A stretch of DNA of 64,000 nt from Antarctobacter aquimaris (GCF_900184945.1 NZ_FXYF01000002.1:62001-126000); one strand, 5' to 3'. Positions 16,540-26,053 are shown, counted from the first letter of the stretch. Made by a program: numbers and translations. Notes: generated by a model not told the origin, from the letters alone.

Positions 16540-17862
16540 TCAGGCCGCCTCGGAGGCGGGTGGCCGCACCTTCAGCTTGGTGATGCGGTTGTTCTCGCGC
16601 GCCATGACCTCGAACCGGAAGCCGTGAAAGCTGAACACCTGGCCCACGGTCGGGATCATCTGCGCCTCGTGGATCACCAGGCCGGCGACAGTGTTCGCCT
16701 CGTCGTCGGGCAGCGACCAGTCGGTCGCGCGGTTGAAATCGCGGATCGTCATCTGGCCGTCGATCAGGTAGTGCCCGTCCTCGGCCTTGCGGATCGGGTG
16801 TTCGGCATCGGGGTCGAACTCGTCGGTGATCTCGCCCACGATCTCCTCGAGGATGTCCTCGAGGGTGATCAGCCCCTGAAGCGCGCCGTATTCGTCCACA
16901 ACCAGCGCGAAATGCGTCCGGCGGCGCAGGAATTGGCGCATCTGCTCGTCCAGCGCGGTGGTGTCGGGGATGAAGTAGGGCTTCATCGCCACATCGGTGA
17001 TGTTGAACCCGGCTATCGCACCGGCCATGGTCTGGTCTTCGTCCACCAGCTTGTACATGGCGCGCAGCAGGTCCTTGGCGTGGATCACGCCGACGATGTT
17101 CTCCGGGTCGTCGCGGAACACCGGCAGGCGGGTGTGGCTGCTTTCAAGGCATTGCTCGAGGATCTCCTGCGGCCGCGCCCTGGCGTCGATCATCTCGATC
17201 TTGGATCGGTGCAGCATGATCTCCTCGACCGTGCGTTCGCCGAGGTCGAGCGCGCCCAGGATGCGGTCGCGGTCCTCCTTCTGCACCACGCCCTCGGAAT
17301 GGCCCAGCTGCAACGCGCCTGCGATCTCCTCGCGCACGGCCAGGATGTGGCTGTCGGGGTCGGTCTTGACCCCGAAAACGCTCAGCACCGCGCGCACCAG
17401 GACCCGCACCGCCGTGACCACCGGCGAAAACACCAGCACGATCACGGTGATCGGCCCAGAGACCTTCGCGGCGGCGTCTTCGGGGTTGGTGATGGCGTAG
17501 GTCTTGGGCAGCACCTCGGCAAAGATCAGCACGACGCAGGTCATCACCAGCGTCGCCAGCGCCACGCCGGATTCGCCGAACGCGCGGGTGAACAGCGCCG
17601 TCGCCAGCGAGGTGGCGAGGATGTTGACGATGTTGTTGCCCAGCAGGACCGAGCCGATCAGCCGCTCGTTGTCCTCGGTGATCTTGAGCGCGCGTTTGGC
17701 CCCGACCGATCCCTTGTCCGTCGCGGCGCGCAGCTTGCCGCGCGAGGCGGCGGTCAGCGCGGTTTCGGACCCCGAGAAGAAGGCCGACAGCATGATGAGG
17801 CCGAGGATCGACGCGGTCGTGATCCAGAAGGCGGCGTCCAGCGTGCTTGTATCTGCTTCCAT
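16540..17862 (-). CDS. CNNM/CorC-HlyC family membrane protein with CBS domains
   Basis: A 440-residue inner-membrane protein. The N-terminal DUF21/CNNM domain (about 10-190) has four helices and the LSAFFSGSETALTAASRGKL motif. Two CBS domains follow (about 205-330; HTRLPVFRDDPENIVGVIHAKDLL and LVVDEYGALQGLITLEDILEEIVGEI). The C-terminus is a CorC/HlyC domain with FAD-fold topology (about 350-435). The family is annotated as hemolysin-like but is linked to magnesium/cobalt homeostasis. It converges on xerD with only six bases between stops and is divergent from the phosphoesterase-like gene across 68 bp. Confidence 0.9.
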   Translation of the reverse strand: MEADTSTLDAAFWITTASILGLIMLSAFFSGSETALTAASRGKLRAATDKGSVGAKRALKITEDNERLIGSVLLGNNIVNILATSLATALFTRAFGESGVALATLVMTCVVLIFAEVLPKTYAITNPEDAAAKVSGPITVIVLVFSPVVTAVRVLVRAVLSVFGVKTDPDSHILAVREEIAGALQLGHSEGVVQKEDRDRILGALDLGERTVEEIMLHRSKIEMIDARARPQEILEQCLESSHTRLPVFRDDPENIVGVIHAKDLLRAMYKLVDEDQTMAGAIAGFNITDVAMKPYFIPDTTALDEQMRQFLRRRTHFALVVDEYGALQGLITLEDILEEIVGEITDEFDPDAEHPIRKAEDGHYLIDGQMTIRDFNRATDWSLPDDEANTVAGLVIHEAQMIPTVGQVFSFHGFRFEVMARENNRITKLKVRPPASEAA

Positions 17863-17930
17863 GAGATCGGGATTCCTCTACACTCCGCTGGGTTATGGGG
17901 GCCGCTGCGGCGGCATTCAAGGGGGCGGGA

Positions 17931-18767
17931 ATGATCGTCACGGAACTGGGCGGAATCAGCGGCAGGCTGCTGGTGTTCGGAGGGGTCTACTCGAACCTCC
18001 AGGCCTTGCGCGCCTTGCGCGCCTATGCCGACGCGGCGGGCATTGCCCCGGCGCAGGTGATCTGCACCGGCGACGTGGTCGCCTACGGCGCCGATCCGGC
18101 CGCCTGTGTCGACCTGGTGCGCGACTGGGGCGTGACGGTGGTGGCGGGCAACGTCGAGCGGCAACTGGCGGCAGGCGCGATGGACTGCGGCTGCGGCTTT
18201 GACGAGGGCAGCACCTGCGACCGGCTGTCCGCCGGCTGGTACGCCCATGCGGATGCGGGTTGCGATTCGGCGGCGCGGGGCTGGATGGCGACGCTGCCCG
18301 ATTTCGTGACCTTCCGGCACGGCGACCGGCGCTGCGTGGTGCTGCACGGCGGAGCCAGCGACATCGCGCGGTTTCTCTGGCCGGTGTCGCCGGAGGACGA
18401 ATTCGCCGCCGAACGCGCCGTGCTGGAGCGGCTCTGCGGGCCGCTGGACCTTGTGCTGGCCGGGCACAGCGGGCTGGCCTTCACGCGGCGCGTCGGCAGC
18501 ATGGACTGGGTCAACGCCGGGGCGATCGGCATGCCGCCGAACGACGGCGCGCGCGACACCCGCTTTGCCCTGCTCGACGAGGACGGCACCGTCCACCTGG
18601 AGCGGCTGGCCTACGATGCCGAGGCCGCAGTGGCGGCGATGCGGGCGGCGGGGCTGACGCAGGGCTACGACCGGGCGCTGCTGAGCGGCTGTTGGCCGTC
18701 CGAAGACGTACTGCCCGAGGCACTGCGGCGCGGCGCCGGGGCGGTGCCGGCATCCGCCCTTCCCTGA
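17931..18767 (+). CDS. Metallophosphoesterase-fold protein with degenerate metal motifs
   Basis: A 278-residue protein of the calcineurin-like phosphoesterase superfamily (YfcE/MPP type). The ATG at 17931 follows GGGGGCGGGA. The fold is recognisable by CTGDVVAYGADP (about 46-57), VVAGNVERQL (about 71-80), VLHGGASDIARFLWP and LVLAGHSGLAF. The first metal motif, normally DxHGN, reads GGVYSN. GNHE has become GNVE, and the last GHTH has become GHSG. Several metal ligands are therefore missing, and catalysis is doubtful. It may be a divergent enzyme or a binding protein. Confidence 0.75.
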   Translation: MIVTELGGISGRLLVFGGVYSNLQALRALRAYADAAGIAPAQVICTGDVVAYGADPAACVDLVRDWGVTVVAGNVERQLAAGAMDCGCGFDEGSTCDRLSAGWYAHADAGCDSAARGWMATLPDFVTFRHGDRRCVVLHGGASDIARFLWPVSPEDEFAAERAVLERLCGPLDLVLAGHSGLAFTRRVGSMDWVNAGAIGMPPNDGARDTRFALLDEDGTVHLERLAYDAEAAVAAMRAAGLTQGYDRALLSGCWPSEDVLPEALRRGAGAVPASALP

Positions 18768-18851
18768 CCCACCATGAAATAAAACTCAAATCAATGGCTT
18801 GTCGGCCGGTTCTCATGCCACCGGCGCGGTCCTGAACCACCTCCTCCTGCC

Positions 18852-18865
18852 TTGATCTGTCTCAA
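18852..18865. promoter_or_regulatory. FNR/CRP-type site, one mismatch
   Basis: TTGAT-CTGT-CTCAA at 18852-18865 differs at one position from the FNR/FnrL consensus TTGAT-N4-ATCAA (or GTCAA). It lies about 80 bp before the start of the next plus-strand gene, in a 175-bp gap. Control by oxygen or nitric-oxide-responsive CRP/FNR proteins is possible. It has not been tested against other copies. Confidence 0.4.
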
Positions 18866-18942
18866 GGCCGCGACGCCCCTGCCTGCTACCCTGTCTGTCA
18901 TCGAGGATCAGGAGACGCGCCCGGCCCGCGATGGGGGGAACC

Positions 18943-19575
18943 GTGAGACGAGGTTGGATCGGAGCAATGCGGCTGGCGGTGCTGAGTGCCGCACTTGGCC
19001 CGTCTAGCGCACAGGCGCAGGGGCTGGACATCAACGACCTGCTGCGCGGCGGCACCGGCGATACGCCGGAGCGCACGGTCCCTGCCCCGGTCGATCCCGG
19101 CCTGACGGACAGGCTGCGCGGCGCGCCGCCGTGGCAGGCCGAATCCGCCGCCGACTCGCCGCTGCTGCCCGCGCCGCCCGTCCTGCCCTTTGCCGAAACC
19201 GCGCTGGCCGGTCGCTGGACCGGGGTCGGCGCGCAGTGCGCCGGGCAATACCTTGACCTGACCGCCACCGACGGCGGCTACGCGGGCACTTTCCAGCGGC
19301 GGAACGCGCGCAGCGGCAGGCAGGTCGTGACCCGCATCGCAGCACAGCCCGACAAGCCCTGGCAGGGTGCGCCGCATCCGCTTCAGGACGGCGCCTTTTT
19401 CAGCTTTGCCCGGCAATACGCCGCGCAGGTCACTCCGCCCGCCAGCACCGCCCCGGTCCCCGAGGGCGGCTGGCCGCTGACGCTGATCCTGGCGCGCGAG
19501 GCCGAAACCGGCGCCCTGACCCTGCGCTTTCTCGAGCCGGTGACGGTCTGCGCCTTTGCACGGGAGGGCGGCTGA
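18943..19575 (+). CDS. Secreted protein of unknown function
   Basis: A 210-residue protein. I choose the GTG at 18943, because a GGGGGGAA ribosome site lies just before it; ATGs at 18931 and 18967 are alternatives. A signal peptide (RRGWIGAMRLAVLSAALG, cleavage near AQAQG) leads into a proline-rich region (about 30-80). A compact domain begins LAGRWTGVGAQCAGQYLDL and ends in VTVCAFAREGG, with two cysteines that could pair. The GRWTG opening recalls lipocalin/avidin-like barrels, but I cannot assign a family. Its stop overlaps the next start (TGATG), so the two are coupled. Confidence 0.6.
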   Translation: MRRGWIGAMRLAVLSAALGPSSAQAQGLDINDLLRGGTGDTPERTVPAPVDPGLTDRLRGAPPWQAESAADSPLLPAPPVLPFAETALAGRWTGVGAQCAGQYLDLTATDGGYAGTFQRRNARSGRQVVTRIAAQPDKPWQGAPHPLQDGAFFSFARQYAAQVTPPASTAPVPEGGWPLTLILAREAETGALTLRFLEPVTVCAFAREGG

Positions 19576-20948
19576 TGCGGGTCTGGATGCTTTTCGGGAT
19601 CGGCGCGGCGTTGGCGCTGCTGATCCTTTCCACGTCAGGCACACGGGCCGAGACGGCGGCCGAGCTTGAACGCCAGGTCAGCCAGATCCGCGCGAACCTC
19701 GACGATGCCAAGGCCCTCATGGGGGAACGCAACGTCGAGCTTTTCGCGGTCCGCGAGTTTCTCCGCCAGGCGCGCAACGACTGGATCAACGCCTGGGTCA
19801 TCAACGAGGCGGCGATCCGCCGCGACCAGGCGGAAATCGAGGCGCTGCGGCGAATGGGCGTGTTCAATCAGAACTCGCGCGACCTGAACGACAAGATGCG
19901 CGCGCTGCTGGCCGAGCGTGCCCGGCTGGAGCGGCTGGACGGGCAGCGGATCGAAGAATGCGACCCGCCCTGCACCACCATGGCGGACCTGCTGCGCGCC
20001 TACAACGCGCGGCGCGACCGCGAACAGGCGCTGACCCGGGGCATCGCCGACCTCGACGACTGGCGCAACCAGCTTTTTGACGAGCTGGCGGCGCTGAAAC
20101 CCCGGCTGGCGGCCAGCCGCAAGGCCGAAACCGCCGCGTTGCAGGCCGAACTGGAGCGCCTGCGCGACAGCCGCAGGCGGCAGTCGGGACTGCTGAGCGA
20201 CGGGGAGACCTTCCTGCTGCCCGACCTGGACGGCACCGGCTGGCCGCTTGTCCTGACCAAGCAAGAGCTGATCCAGGAGGTGATGGGCACCTATTTCGTG
20301 ACCGGCACCTCGACCGACGTCGACAGCGAGACCTTCCGCAGCGAGATCGCGGCCATCGCGCGGACCCTCCTCGCGCAGTCCGAAAGCCTGAAACGCCAGG
20401 CGCGGGCCAACCTGGCCACGCTCGACGCCGACATCGCTCAGCTTGAACGCCGCCTGGGGGGCAACGCGGACGGGCAGCGCCCCGTGGCGGCGGACGGCAC
20501 GGCCACCAATTGCCCGCCGCGCAACCCGGACCCCGCCAGCCGCACCCACCGCATTCCCGCTGATGCCCGGGACAGCTACCTGTCCTGCGCCTATTTCCCC
20601 GGCGACGACGGCCCGATACAGGCGCAGGTCCGCTACGAGGACGGCAAGGAAACCGGCATCGCGGCCTATTTCAGCCTCGACGGCGGGCACCACCTCGACA
20701 ACATCCACAACACGCGCGGATCGCGGCAGGCGGGCGCGGACTGCCGCTATCATTCCGCCAGCGCGATCCGCGAATATCACCTTTACGGCGATGACGGGAC
20801 AGAGGTGGCAGCGTTCTGCGAACCGGACGGCACCCTGGGCCGCTGCGATTTCATCACCCATGACGGGCAGGCGCGCAACTGCCGGATGCCCTGCACCGAC
20901 CAATGCGCCGATCAGCGCCGGGCGATCGGCTGGCCGCCGATGCAGTGA
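19575..20948 (+). CDS. Exported coiled-coil protein with cysteine-rich C-terminal domain
   Basis: A 457-residue protein of unknown function. A signal/anchor segment (MLFGIGAALALLILSTSG) is followed by a long coiled coil from about 25 to 310, rich in Leu, Glu, Arg and Ala with heptad spacing and interrupted near EECDPPCTTM. A C-terminal domain of about 140 residues has around ten cysteines and acidic, aromatic-rich repeats (DGGHHLDNIHNTRGS and CRYHSASAIREYHLYGDDG). It is translationally coupled to the preceding secreted protein; the pair probably work together in the envelope. Its stop is three bases from the converging gene's stop. Confidence 0.6.
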   Translation: MRVWMLFGIGAALALLILSTSGTRAETAAELERQVSQIRANLDDAKALMGERNVELFAVREFLRQARNDWINAWVINEAAIRRDQAEIEALRRMGVFNQNSRDLNDKMRALLAERARLERLDGQRIEECDPPCTTMADLLRAYNARRDREQALTRGIADLDDWRNQLFDELAALKPRLAASRKAETAALQAELERLRDSRRRQSGLLSDGETFLLPDLDGTGWPLVLTKQELIQEVMGTYFVTGTSTDVDSETFRSEIAAIARTLLAQSESLKRQARANLATLDADIAQLERRLGGNADGQRPVAADGTATNCPPRNPDPASRTHRIPADARDSYLSCAYFPGDDGPIQAQVRYEDGKETGIAAYFSLDGGHHLDNIHNTRGSRQAGADCRYHSASAIREYHLYGDDGTEVAAFCEPDGTLGRCDFITHDGQARNCRMPCTDQCADQRRAIGWPPMQ

Positions 20949-20951
20949 CGC

Positions 20952-23372
20952 TCAGGCCCGCAGGCGCACCCCCTCCGGGTCAAACGGCGGCGCGGCCAGG
21001 ATCTCGGCCCCGTGCGGGCGGCCCAGCACCATGACCTGCACCCGGTCGCCCGGCTCGGCCATGCCCGCCTTGACGAAACCCAGCGCAAGGCTGCGGCCGA
21101 CCGAGTAGCCGTAGCCACCCGAACTGACGCGCCCCACGCCCTGCCCGCCGCGAAAGATCGGCTCGCCCCCGGTGGCATCGGCACCCGAGGCGATGACCGC
21201 GTCCTCGTCCAGCGCCAGGATCACTATCGTCTCGCGCGCCGGCAGGTCGATCACCTTGAGCAGCGCGTCCTTGTTGAGGAATTCCTTGTCCAGCTTGCAC
21301 AGCCGCGCCAGACCCACCTCCTGCGGCCAGTACTCGGGCGAATACTCGCGGCTCCACGAGCCATAGCCCTTTTCGAGGCGCAGGCACATCAGCGCCCGGC
21401 TGCCCACCGGGCCGATGCCCATGCCCTGCCCCTCGGCCAGCAGCGCCGCGTAGAGCCGCGCCTGGTCCTGTGCCGCGCAATGCAGCTCCCACCCCAGGTC
21501 ACCGGTAAAGGATACGCGGAGCGCCAGCACCCGCACCCCCGCCAGGTCGATCCAGCGTGACGCCATGAACGGAAACTCCGCCGTCGCCAGCGCGGCATTG
21601 GTCAGCCGCTGCAACACCTCGCGCGATTTCGGCCCGGCGACGTTGAAGCCGCACATCGCCTCGGTCATCGACTCGAACGTTGTGCCTTCGGGCAGCGGCA
21701 CCTGCCGGAAGAACCGCGCATGGTAACGCTCGGCCATGCCCGAACCGATCACCCAGAATTCCTCATCACCCAGCCGCGTGACGGTGAAATCCCCGGCGAT
21801 CCCGCCCCGCTTGCCGATCAAGGGCGTCAGACAGGAGCGGCCCACGACACGCGGCATCCGGTTGGCAAAGACCGCGTTCAGCCAGGCCTCTGCTCCCGGC
21901 CCGGTCACGCGGTACTTGGCAAAGTTCGAGATGTCGATGATCCCGCCGCTGTCGCGCAGCGCCCGCGCCTCGCGCCCCACGCTGTGCCACCAGCCCTGGC
22001 GGGTGAACCCGGCGGTGTCGGGCGTCTCGGCGTCGAAATAGGCGGGATGCTCCCAGCCGTAGTTGAGGCCGAACTTTGCCCCCATCGCCTGTTGCGTCTG
22101 ATAGACGGGGCGTGTGCGGACGGGGCGGCCGGCCTCGCGCTCCTCTCCCGGGAAATGGATGGAAAAGCGGTGCGCGTACTGGTTCCTCACCCGCGCCTTG
22201 GTGAACCGGGAATCCGCCCAGGCGCCAAACCGCGCCATGTCCCAGGGGAACATGTCGTACATCATCTCGCCCTCGACGATCCACTGCGCCGCCATCAGCC
22301 CCATGCCGCCCGACTGCGAAAAGCCGGGGATGATCCCGTTGCAGCAGAAATAACCCGGCAGTTCCGGCACCGGCCCCATCAGCACGTTGGCGTCGGGCGA
22401 CCAGATCATCGGCCCGTTGATCACCCGCTTGATCCCCGCCGTGCCGACCACCGGCACCCGGTCGATGGCGCGCAGCATGTTGGCTTCGATCCGCTCCAGG
22501 TCATCGGCGAACAACTCATGCGCAAAGTCGAGCGGCGTGCCGCCCTCGGCCCAGAGCCGCACGTCGCGCTCGTAGGCGCCGATCAGCAGGCCCTTGCCCT
22601 CCTGGCGCAGGTAATACTCGCCGTCGCGGTCCGCGACCGACGGCAGGCGGCGGGTCATGGCGGCGATCTGGGCAATCGTCTCGGTCACGAAATACTGGTG
22701 CTCGGTCGGTTGCAGCGGCAGCGTCAGTCCCGCCAGTGCCGCCACCTCGCGGCCCCAGAGCCCGGCGGCGTTGACCATCCAGGGCGTGGCGATGTCGCCC
22801 TTGGGAGTGCGCACGATCCACGACCCGTCCGCCTGCCGTTCGGTCGCGGTGACGGGGGTAAAGCGGTGGATCTCCGCCCCGCGCGCCCGCGCCCCTGCCG
22901 CGTAGGCCGCCGTCACGCCGGAGGGATCGACGTTGCCGCCGTCGGGCTCGTACATGATGCAGCGGATGCCGTCGAAATCCACCAGCGGGTGCAGGCGTTC
23001 GGCCTCATCCCGGCTGACCTCGTGAAAGTTCATGCCGTAAAGCTTGGCCTTGGCCGCCTGTAGCCGCAGCTGGTGCTCGCGGTTCTGGGTCTGCGCCAGG
23101 TACAGGCTTCCGGGCTGGAACACCCCGCAGCTTTGCCCCGTCTCGGCCTCCAGCTCCTTGTAAAGCCGCATGGTGTAGTGTTGCAGGCGTGAGATGTTGG
23201 TGCTGTCATGCAGCCCGTGGATGTTCGCCGCCGCATGCCAGGTCGACCCGGAGGTCAGCTCGTCGCGCTCCAGCAGGACAACCTCGGTCCAGCCGAGCTT
23301 GGCCAGGTGGTAGAGAATCGAACATCCGATGACGCCGCCGCCGATGACGACGGCCTGTGCATGGCTCCGCAT
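20952..23372 (-). CDS. FAD-dependent oxidoreductase fused to GcvT (dimethylglycine/sarcosine dehydrogenase-like)
   Basis: An 806-residue two-part enzyme of the dimethylglycine dehydrogenase family, oxidative N-demethylases that pass one-carbon units to tetrahydrofolate. The N-terminal DAO domain (about 5-370) has the dinucleotide-binding GGGVIGCSILYHLAKLGW and SGSTWHAAANIHG, whose His corresponds to the covalent FAD-linked residue in characterised members. A FAO-type linker and a GcvT folate-binding domain (about 430-800) follow. The start at 23372 is chosen for the clean MRSHAQAVVIGGG N-terminus. It is divergent from a paralogue across 154 bp. The substrate is likely a methylated glycine or a similar amine. 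Confidence 0.85.
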   Translation of the reverse strand: MRSHAQAVVIGGGVIGCSILYHLAKLGWTEVVLLERDELTSGSTWHAAANIHGLHDSTNISRLQHYTMRLYKELEAETGQSCGVFQPGSLYLAQTQNREHQLRLQAAKAKLYGMNFHEVSRDEAERLHPLVDFDGIRCIMYEPDGGNVDPSGVTAAYAAGARARGAEIHRFTPVTATERQADGSWIVRTPKGDIATPWMVNAAGLWGREVAALAGLTLPLQPTEHQYFVTETIAQIAAMTRRLPSVADRDGEYYLRQEGKGLLIGAYERDVRLWAEGGTPLDFAHELFADDLERIEANMLRAIDRVPVVGTAGIKRVINGPMIWSPDANVLMGPVPELPGYFCCNGIIPGFSQSGGMGLMAAQWIVEGEMMYDMFPWDMARFGAWADSRFTKARVRNQYAHRFSIHFPGEEREAGRPVRTRPVYQTQQAMGAKFGLNYGWEHPAYFDAETPDTAGFTRQGWWHSVGREARALRDSGGIIDISNFAKYRVTGPGAEAWLNAVFANRMPRVVGRSCLTPLIGKRGGIAGDFTVTRLGDEEFWVIGSGMAERYHARFFRQVPLPEGTTFESMTEAMCGFNVAGPKSREVLQRLTNAALATAEFPFMASRWIDLAGVRVLALRVSFTGDLGWELHCAAQDQARLYAALLAEGQGMGIGPVGSRALMCLRLEKGYGSWSREYSPEYWPQEVGLARLCKLDKEFLNKDALLKVIDLPARETIVILALDEDAVIASGADATGGEPIFRGGQGVGRVSSGGYGYSVGRSLALGFVKAGMAEPGDRVQVMVLGRPHGAEILAAPPFDPEGVRLRA

Positions 23373-23526
23373 GGGGTCCTCCGCAGAATTGACCTCCAGC
23401 CTGCACCGCGGCCGTGACGCCGAATTGCCCGTTCCCGACACGTCGCGTCGCCGTGGTGCAAGTCATGCGGGCTTGTTCTCTTTTCAAATACGCAAAAATC
23501 ACCCCGTCGCGCAGGGAGCGCCAGCC

Positions 23527-25932
23527 ATGAAATCCACCACCCGCGTTGTCGTGATCGGAGGCGGCGTCGTCGGCGCTTCGGTCCTCTACCACCTGACGAA
23601 ACTGGGCTGGTCGGACGTGATGCTACTGGAACGGTCAGAGCTGACCTCCGGCTCCACCTGGCACGCGGCGGGCGGGTTCCACACGCTGAACGGCGACACC
23701 AACATGGCCGCCCTTCAGGGCTACACCATCCGCCTCTACCGCGAGCTGGAAGAGCTGACCGGCATGTCCTGCGGGCTGCACCATGTCGGCGGCATCACCC
23801 TGGCCGACAACAAGGACCGCTTTGACATGCTGCTGGCCGAGCGGGCCAAGCATCGCTACATGGGGCTGGAGACCGAGATCGTCGGCCCCGAGGAAATCCG
23901 CAAGATGGCGCCGATCGTCAACACCGACGGCATCCTCGGCGCGCTGTACGATCCGCTCGACGGGCACCTCGACCCCTCGGGAACGACCCACGCCTACGCC
24001 AAGGCCGCGCGCATGGGCGGGGCACAAATCCACCTGCATACCAAGGTGTTGGAGACCAACCCTCGCCCCGATGGCACCTGGGACGTGGTGACGGACAAGG
24101 GCACCATCCACACCGAACACGTCGTCAACGCCGGCGGCCTCTGGGCGCGCGAGGTCGGCGCCCTGGCGGGCGTCTACCTGCCGCTGCACCCGATGGAACA
24201 TCAGTACCTGGTGACAGAGGAAACCCCCGAGATCTACGAGCGTGACACCGAACACCCCCACGTCATGGACCCGGCCGGCGAAAGCTACCTGCGGCAGGAG
24301 GGGCGCGGCCTCTGCATCGGCTTTTACGAACAGTTCTGCCGGCCCTGGGCGGTCAACGGCACGCCTTGGGATTTCGGCCACGAACTGCTTCCCGACGACT
24401 TTGACAAGATCGAGCACAGCATTGAATTCGCTTACAAACGTTTCCCGGTACTGGAGCGTGCGGGGATCAAGTCCGTCATCCACGGCCCCTTCACCTTTGC
24501 CCCGGACGGCAACCCGCTGGTCGGGCCGATCCCGGGGATGCGCGGCTACTGGTCGGCCTGCGGCGTCATGGCCGGGTTCAGCCAGGGCGGCGGCGTCGGC
24601 CTGATGCTGGCGCAGTGGATGGTGCACGGCGAATGCGAACGCGACCCGCGCGCGCTGGACGTGGCCCGCTTTGGCGACTGGACCTCGCCCGGCTACACCC
24701 TGCCCAAGGTGATCGAGAACTACCAGACGCGGTTCTCCGTCAGCTACCCGAACGAGGAAAAGCCCGCCGCGCGGCCCAACCGCACAACGCCGATGTATGA
24801 CATCTTTGACCGCATGGGCGCGGTCTGGGGCCAGCAATACGGGCTGGAGGTGATCAACTACTTCGCCGAAGAGGGCGAACCGCGCTACGAAACGCCCTCC
24901 TTCCGCCGCTCCAACGCTTTCGAGGCGACGCGGCGCGAGGTCATGACCGTGCGCCAGGTCGCCGGCATCAACGAGGTGCACAACTTCGGCAAGTACCGGG
25001 TCAGCGGCCCGAACGCGCGCGCCTGGCTGGACCGGATCATGGCCGGGCGGATCCCGAAACCCGGGCGGCTGGCGCTGAACCCGATGCTCGCGCCTTCGGC
25101 GCGGATCATCGGCGATTTCACCGTCAGCTGCCTGAGCGAGACCGAGTTCCGCCTGACCGCCTCCTACGGCGCGCAGGCCTGGCACATGCGCTGGTTCCTG
25201 CAACATGCAGAGCCTGGCGTAACCATCGAGAATATCAGCGATACCTCCACCGGCTTCCAGATCGCCGGGCCGAAGGCGCGCGAGATCCTCCAGGCCTGCA
25301 CGCGGGCCGATGTGGCGGCGATGCGCTTCATGGACGTGGCGCGGATGACCGTGGGCATGACAGATTGCCTGGTGCAGCGGGTCTCTTACACCGGTGACCT
25401 CGGATACGAGATCTTCTGCGATCCGATGGCGCAGCGGCAGCTGTGGTCGGTGCTCTGGGCCGCCGGCGAACCGCTGGGCATGAAACCTTTTGGCATGCGC
25501 GCGATGATGAGCCTGCGGCTGGACAAGTTCTTTGGCTCCTGGGGGCGCGAGTTCTCGCCGGACTATACCTCCGCCGAAACCGGGCTGGACCGCTTCATTT
25601 CCTGGGACAAGGCGGAGTTCATCGGCCGCGAGGCGGCGCTGGCGGAACGTGCCGCACCGCCGAAACGGACGCTGGCGGTTTTCAAGGTCGAGGCCGAGGA
25701 TGCCGATGTTCAGGCCTATGAGCCGGTCTGGATCGACGGCAAGGTCGAAGGCTTCTGCACCTCGGGCGGTTTCGCGCATTTCACCGGAACATCTGTCGCC
25801 ATGGCCTTGATTCCCCATGATAAAGCTCTGTCCGGCCTGGAAGCGGAGATCGAGATCCTGGGCCAGAGGCGGCGCGCGACCCTGATCACCGAACCGCTGT
25901 TCGACGGCGACGGCGCGCGGATGCGGGGGTGA
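23527..25932 (+). CDS. Dimethylglycine dehydrogenase-like FAD/GcvT oxidoreductase
   Basis: An 801-residue paralogue of the divergent neighbour, starting at 23527 after CGCAGGGAGCG. The N-terminal flavin domain shows VVVIGGGVVGASVLYHLTKLGW and SGSTWHAAGGFHTLNGD, with the covalent-FAD His. The aminomethyltransferase half starts near residue 420 and ends with the family-typical SGGFAHFTGTSVAMALIP region. Reaction: oxidative demethylation of dimethylglycine, sarcosine or an analogue, with the formaldehyde unit captured by tetrahydrofolate. The two paralogues share about half of their visible motifs and probably differ in substrate. Confidence 0.87.
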   Translation: MKSTTRVVVIGGGVVGASVLYHLTKLGWSDVMLLERSELTSGSTWHAAGGFHTLNGDTNMAALQGYTIRLYRELEELTGMSCGLHHVGGITLADNKDRFDMLLAERAKHRYMGLETEIVGPEEIRKMAPIVNTDGILGALYDPLDGHLDPSGTTHAYAKAARMGGAQIHLHTKVLETNPRPDGTWDVVTDKGTIHTEHVVNAGGLWAREVGALAGVYLPLHPMEHQYLVTEETPEIYERDTEHPHVMDPAGESYLRQEGRGLCIGFYEQFCRPWAVNGTPWDFGHELLPDDFDKIEHSIEFAYKRFPVLERAGIKSVIHGPFTFAPDGNPLVGPIPGMRGYWSACGVMAGFSQGGGVGLMLAQWMVHGECERDPRALDVARFGDWTSPGYTLPKVIENYQTRFSVSYPNEEKPAARPNRTTPMYDIFDRMGAVWGQQYGLEVINYFAEEGEPRYETPSFRRSNAFEATRREVMTVRQVAGINEVHNFGKYRVSGPNARAWLDRIMAGRIPKPGRLALNPMLAPSARIIGDFTVSCLSETEFRLTASYGAQAWHMRWFLQHAEPGVTIENISDTSTGFQIAGPKAREILQACTRADVAAMRFMDVARMTVGMTDCLVQRVSYTGDLGYEIFCDPMAQRQLWSVLWAAGEPLGMKPFGMRAMMSLRLDKFFGSWGREFSPDYTSAETGLDRFISWDKAEFIGREAALAERAAPPKRTLAVFKVEAEDADVQAYEPVWIDGKVEGFCTSGGFAHFTGTSVAMALIPHDKALSGLEAEIEILGQRRRATLITEPLFDGDGARMRG

Positions 25933-25993
25933 TGCGGCACCCGCAATGACGCGCCGCAGCATCTTGCTGGATACAGCAAATGCTGTGCGTAAA

Positions 25994-26035
25994 GTTGCGC
26001 ATCCGGAGCAAGAAATGACACAAGGTTGCGCAACC
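25994..26035 (+). promoter_or_regulatory. Palindromic operator candidate upstream of the nucleotidyltransferase
   Basis: A perfect 12-bp palindrome GGTTGCGCAACC lies at 26024-26035, about 18 bp before the start codon. A second half-copy, GTTGCGCA, is at 25994-26001. Their shared cores are 31 bp apart, close to three helical turns, as for a dimer pair on one face of the DNA. The regulator is unknown. Confidence 0.45.
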
Positions 26036-26053
26036 TGTGCTATCGTCTGCGCC

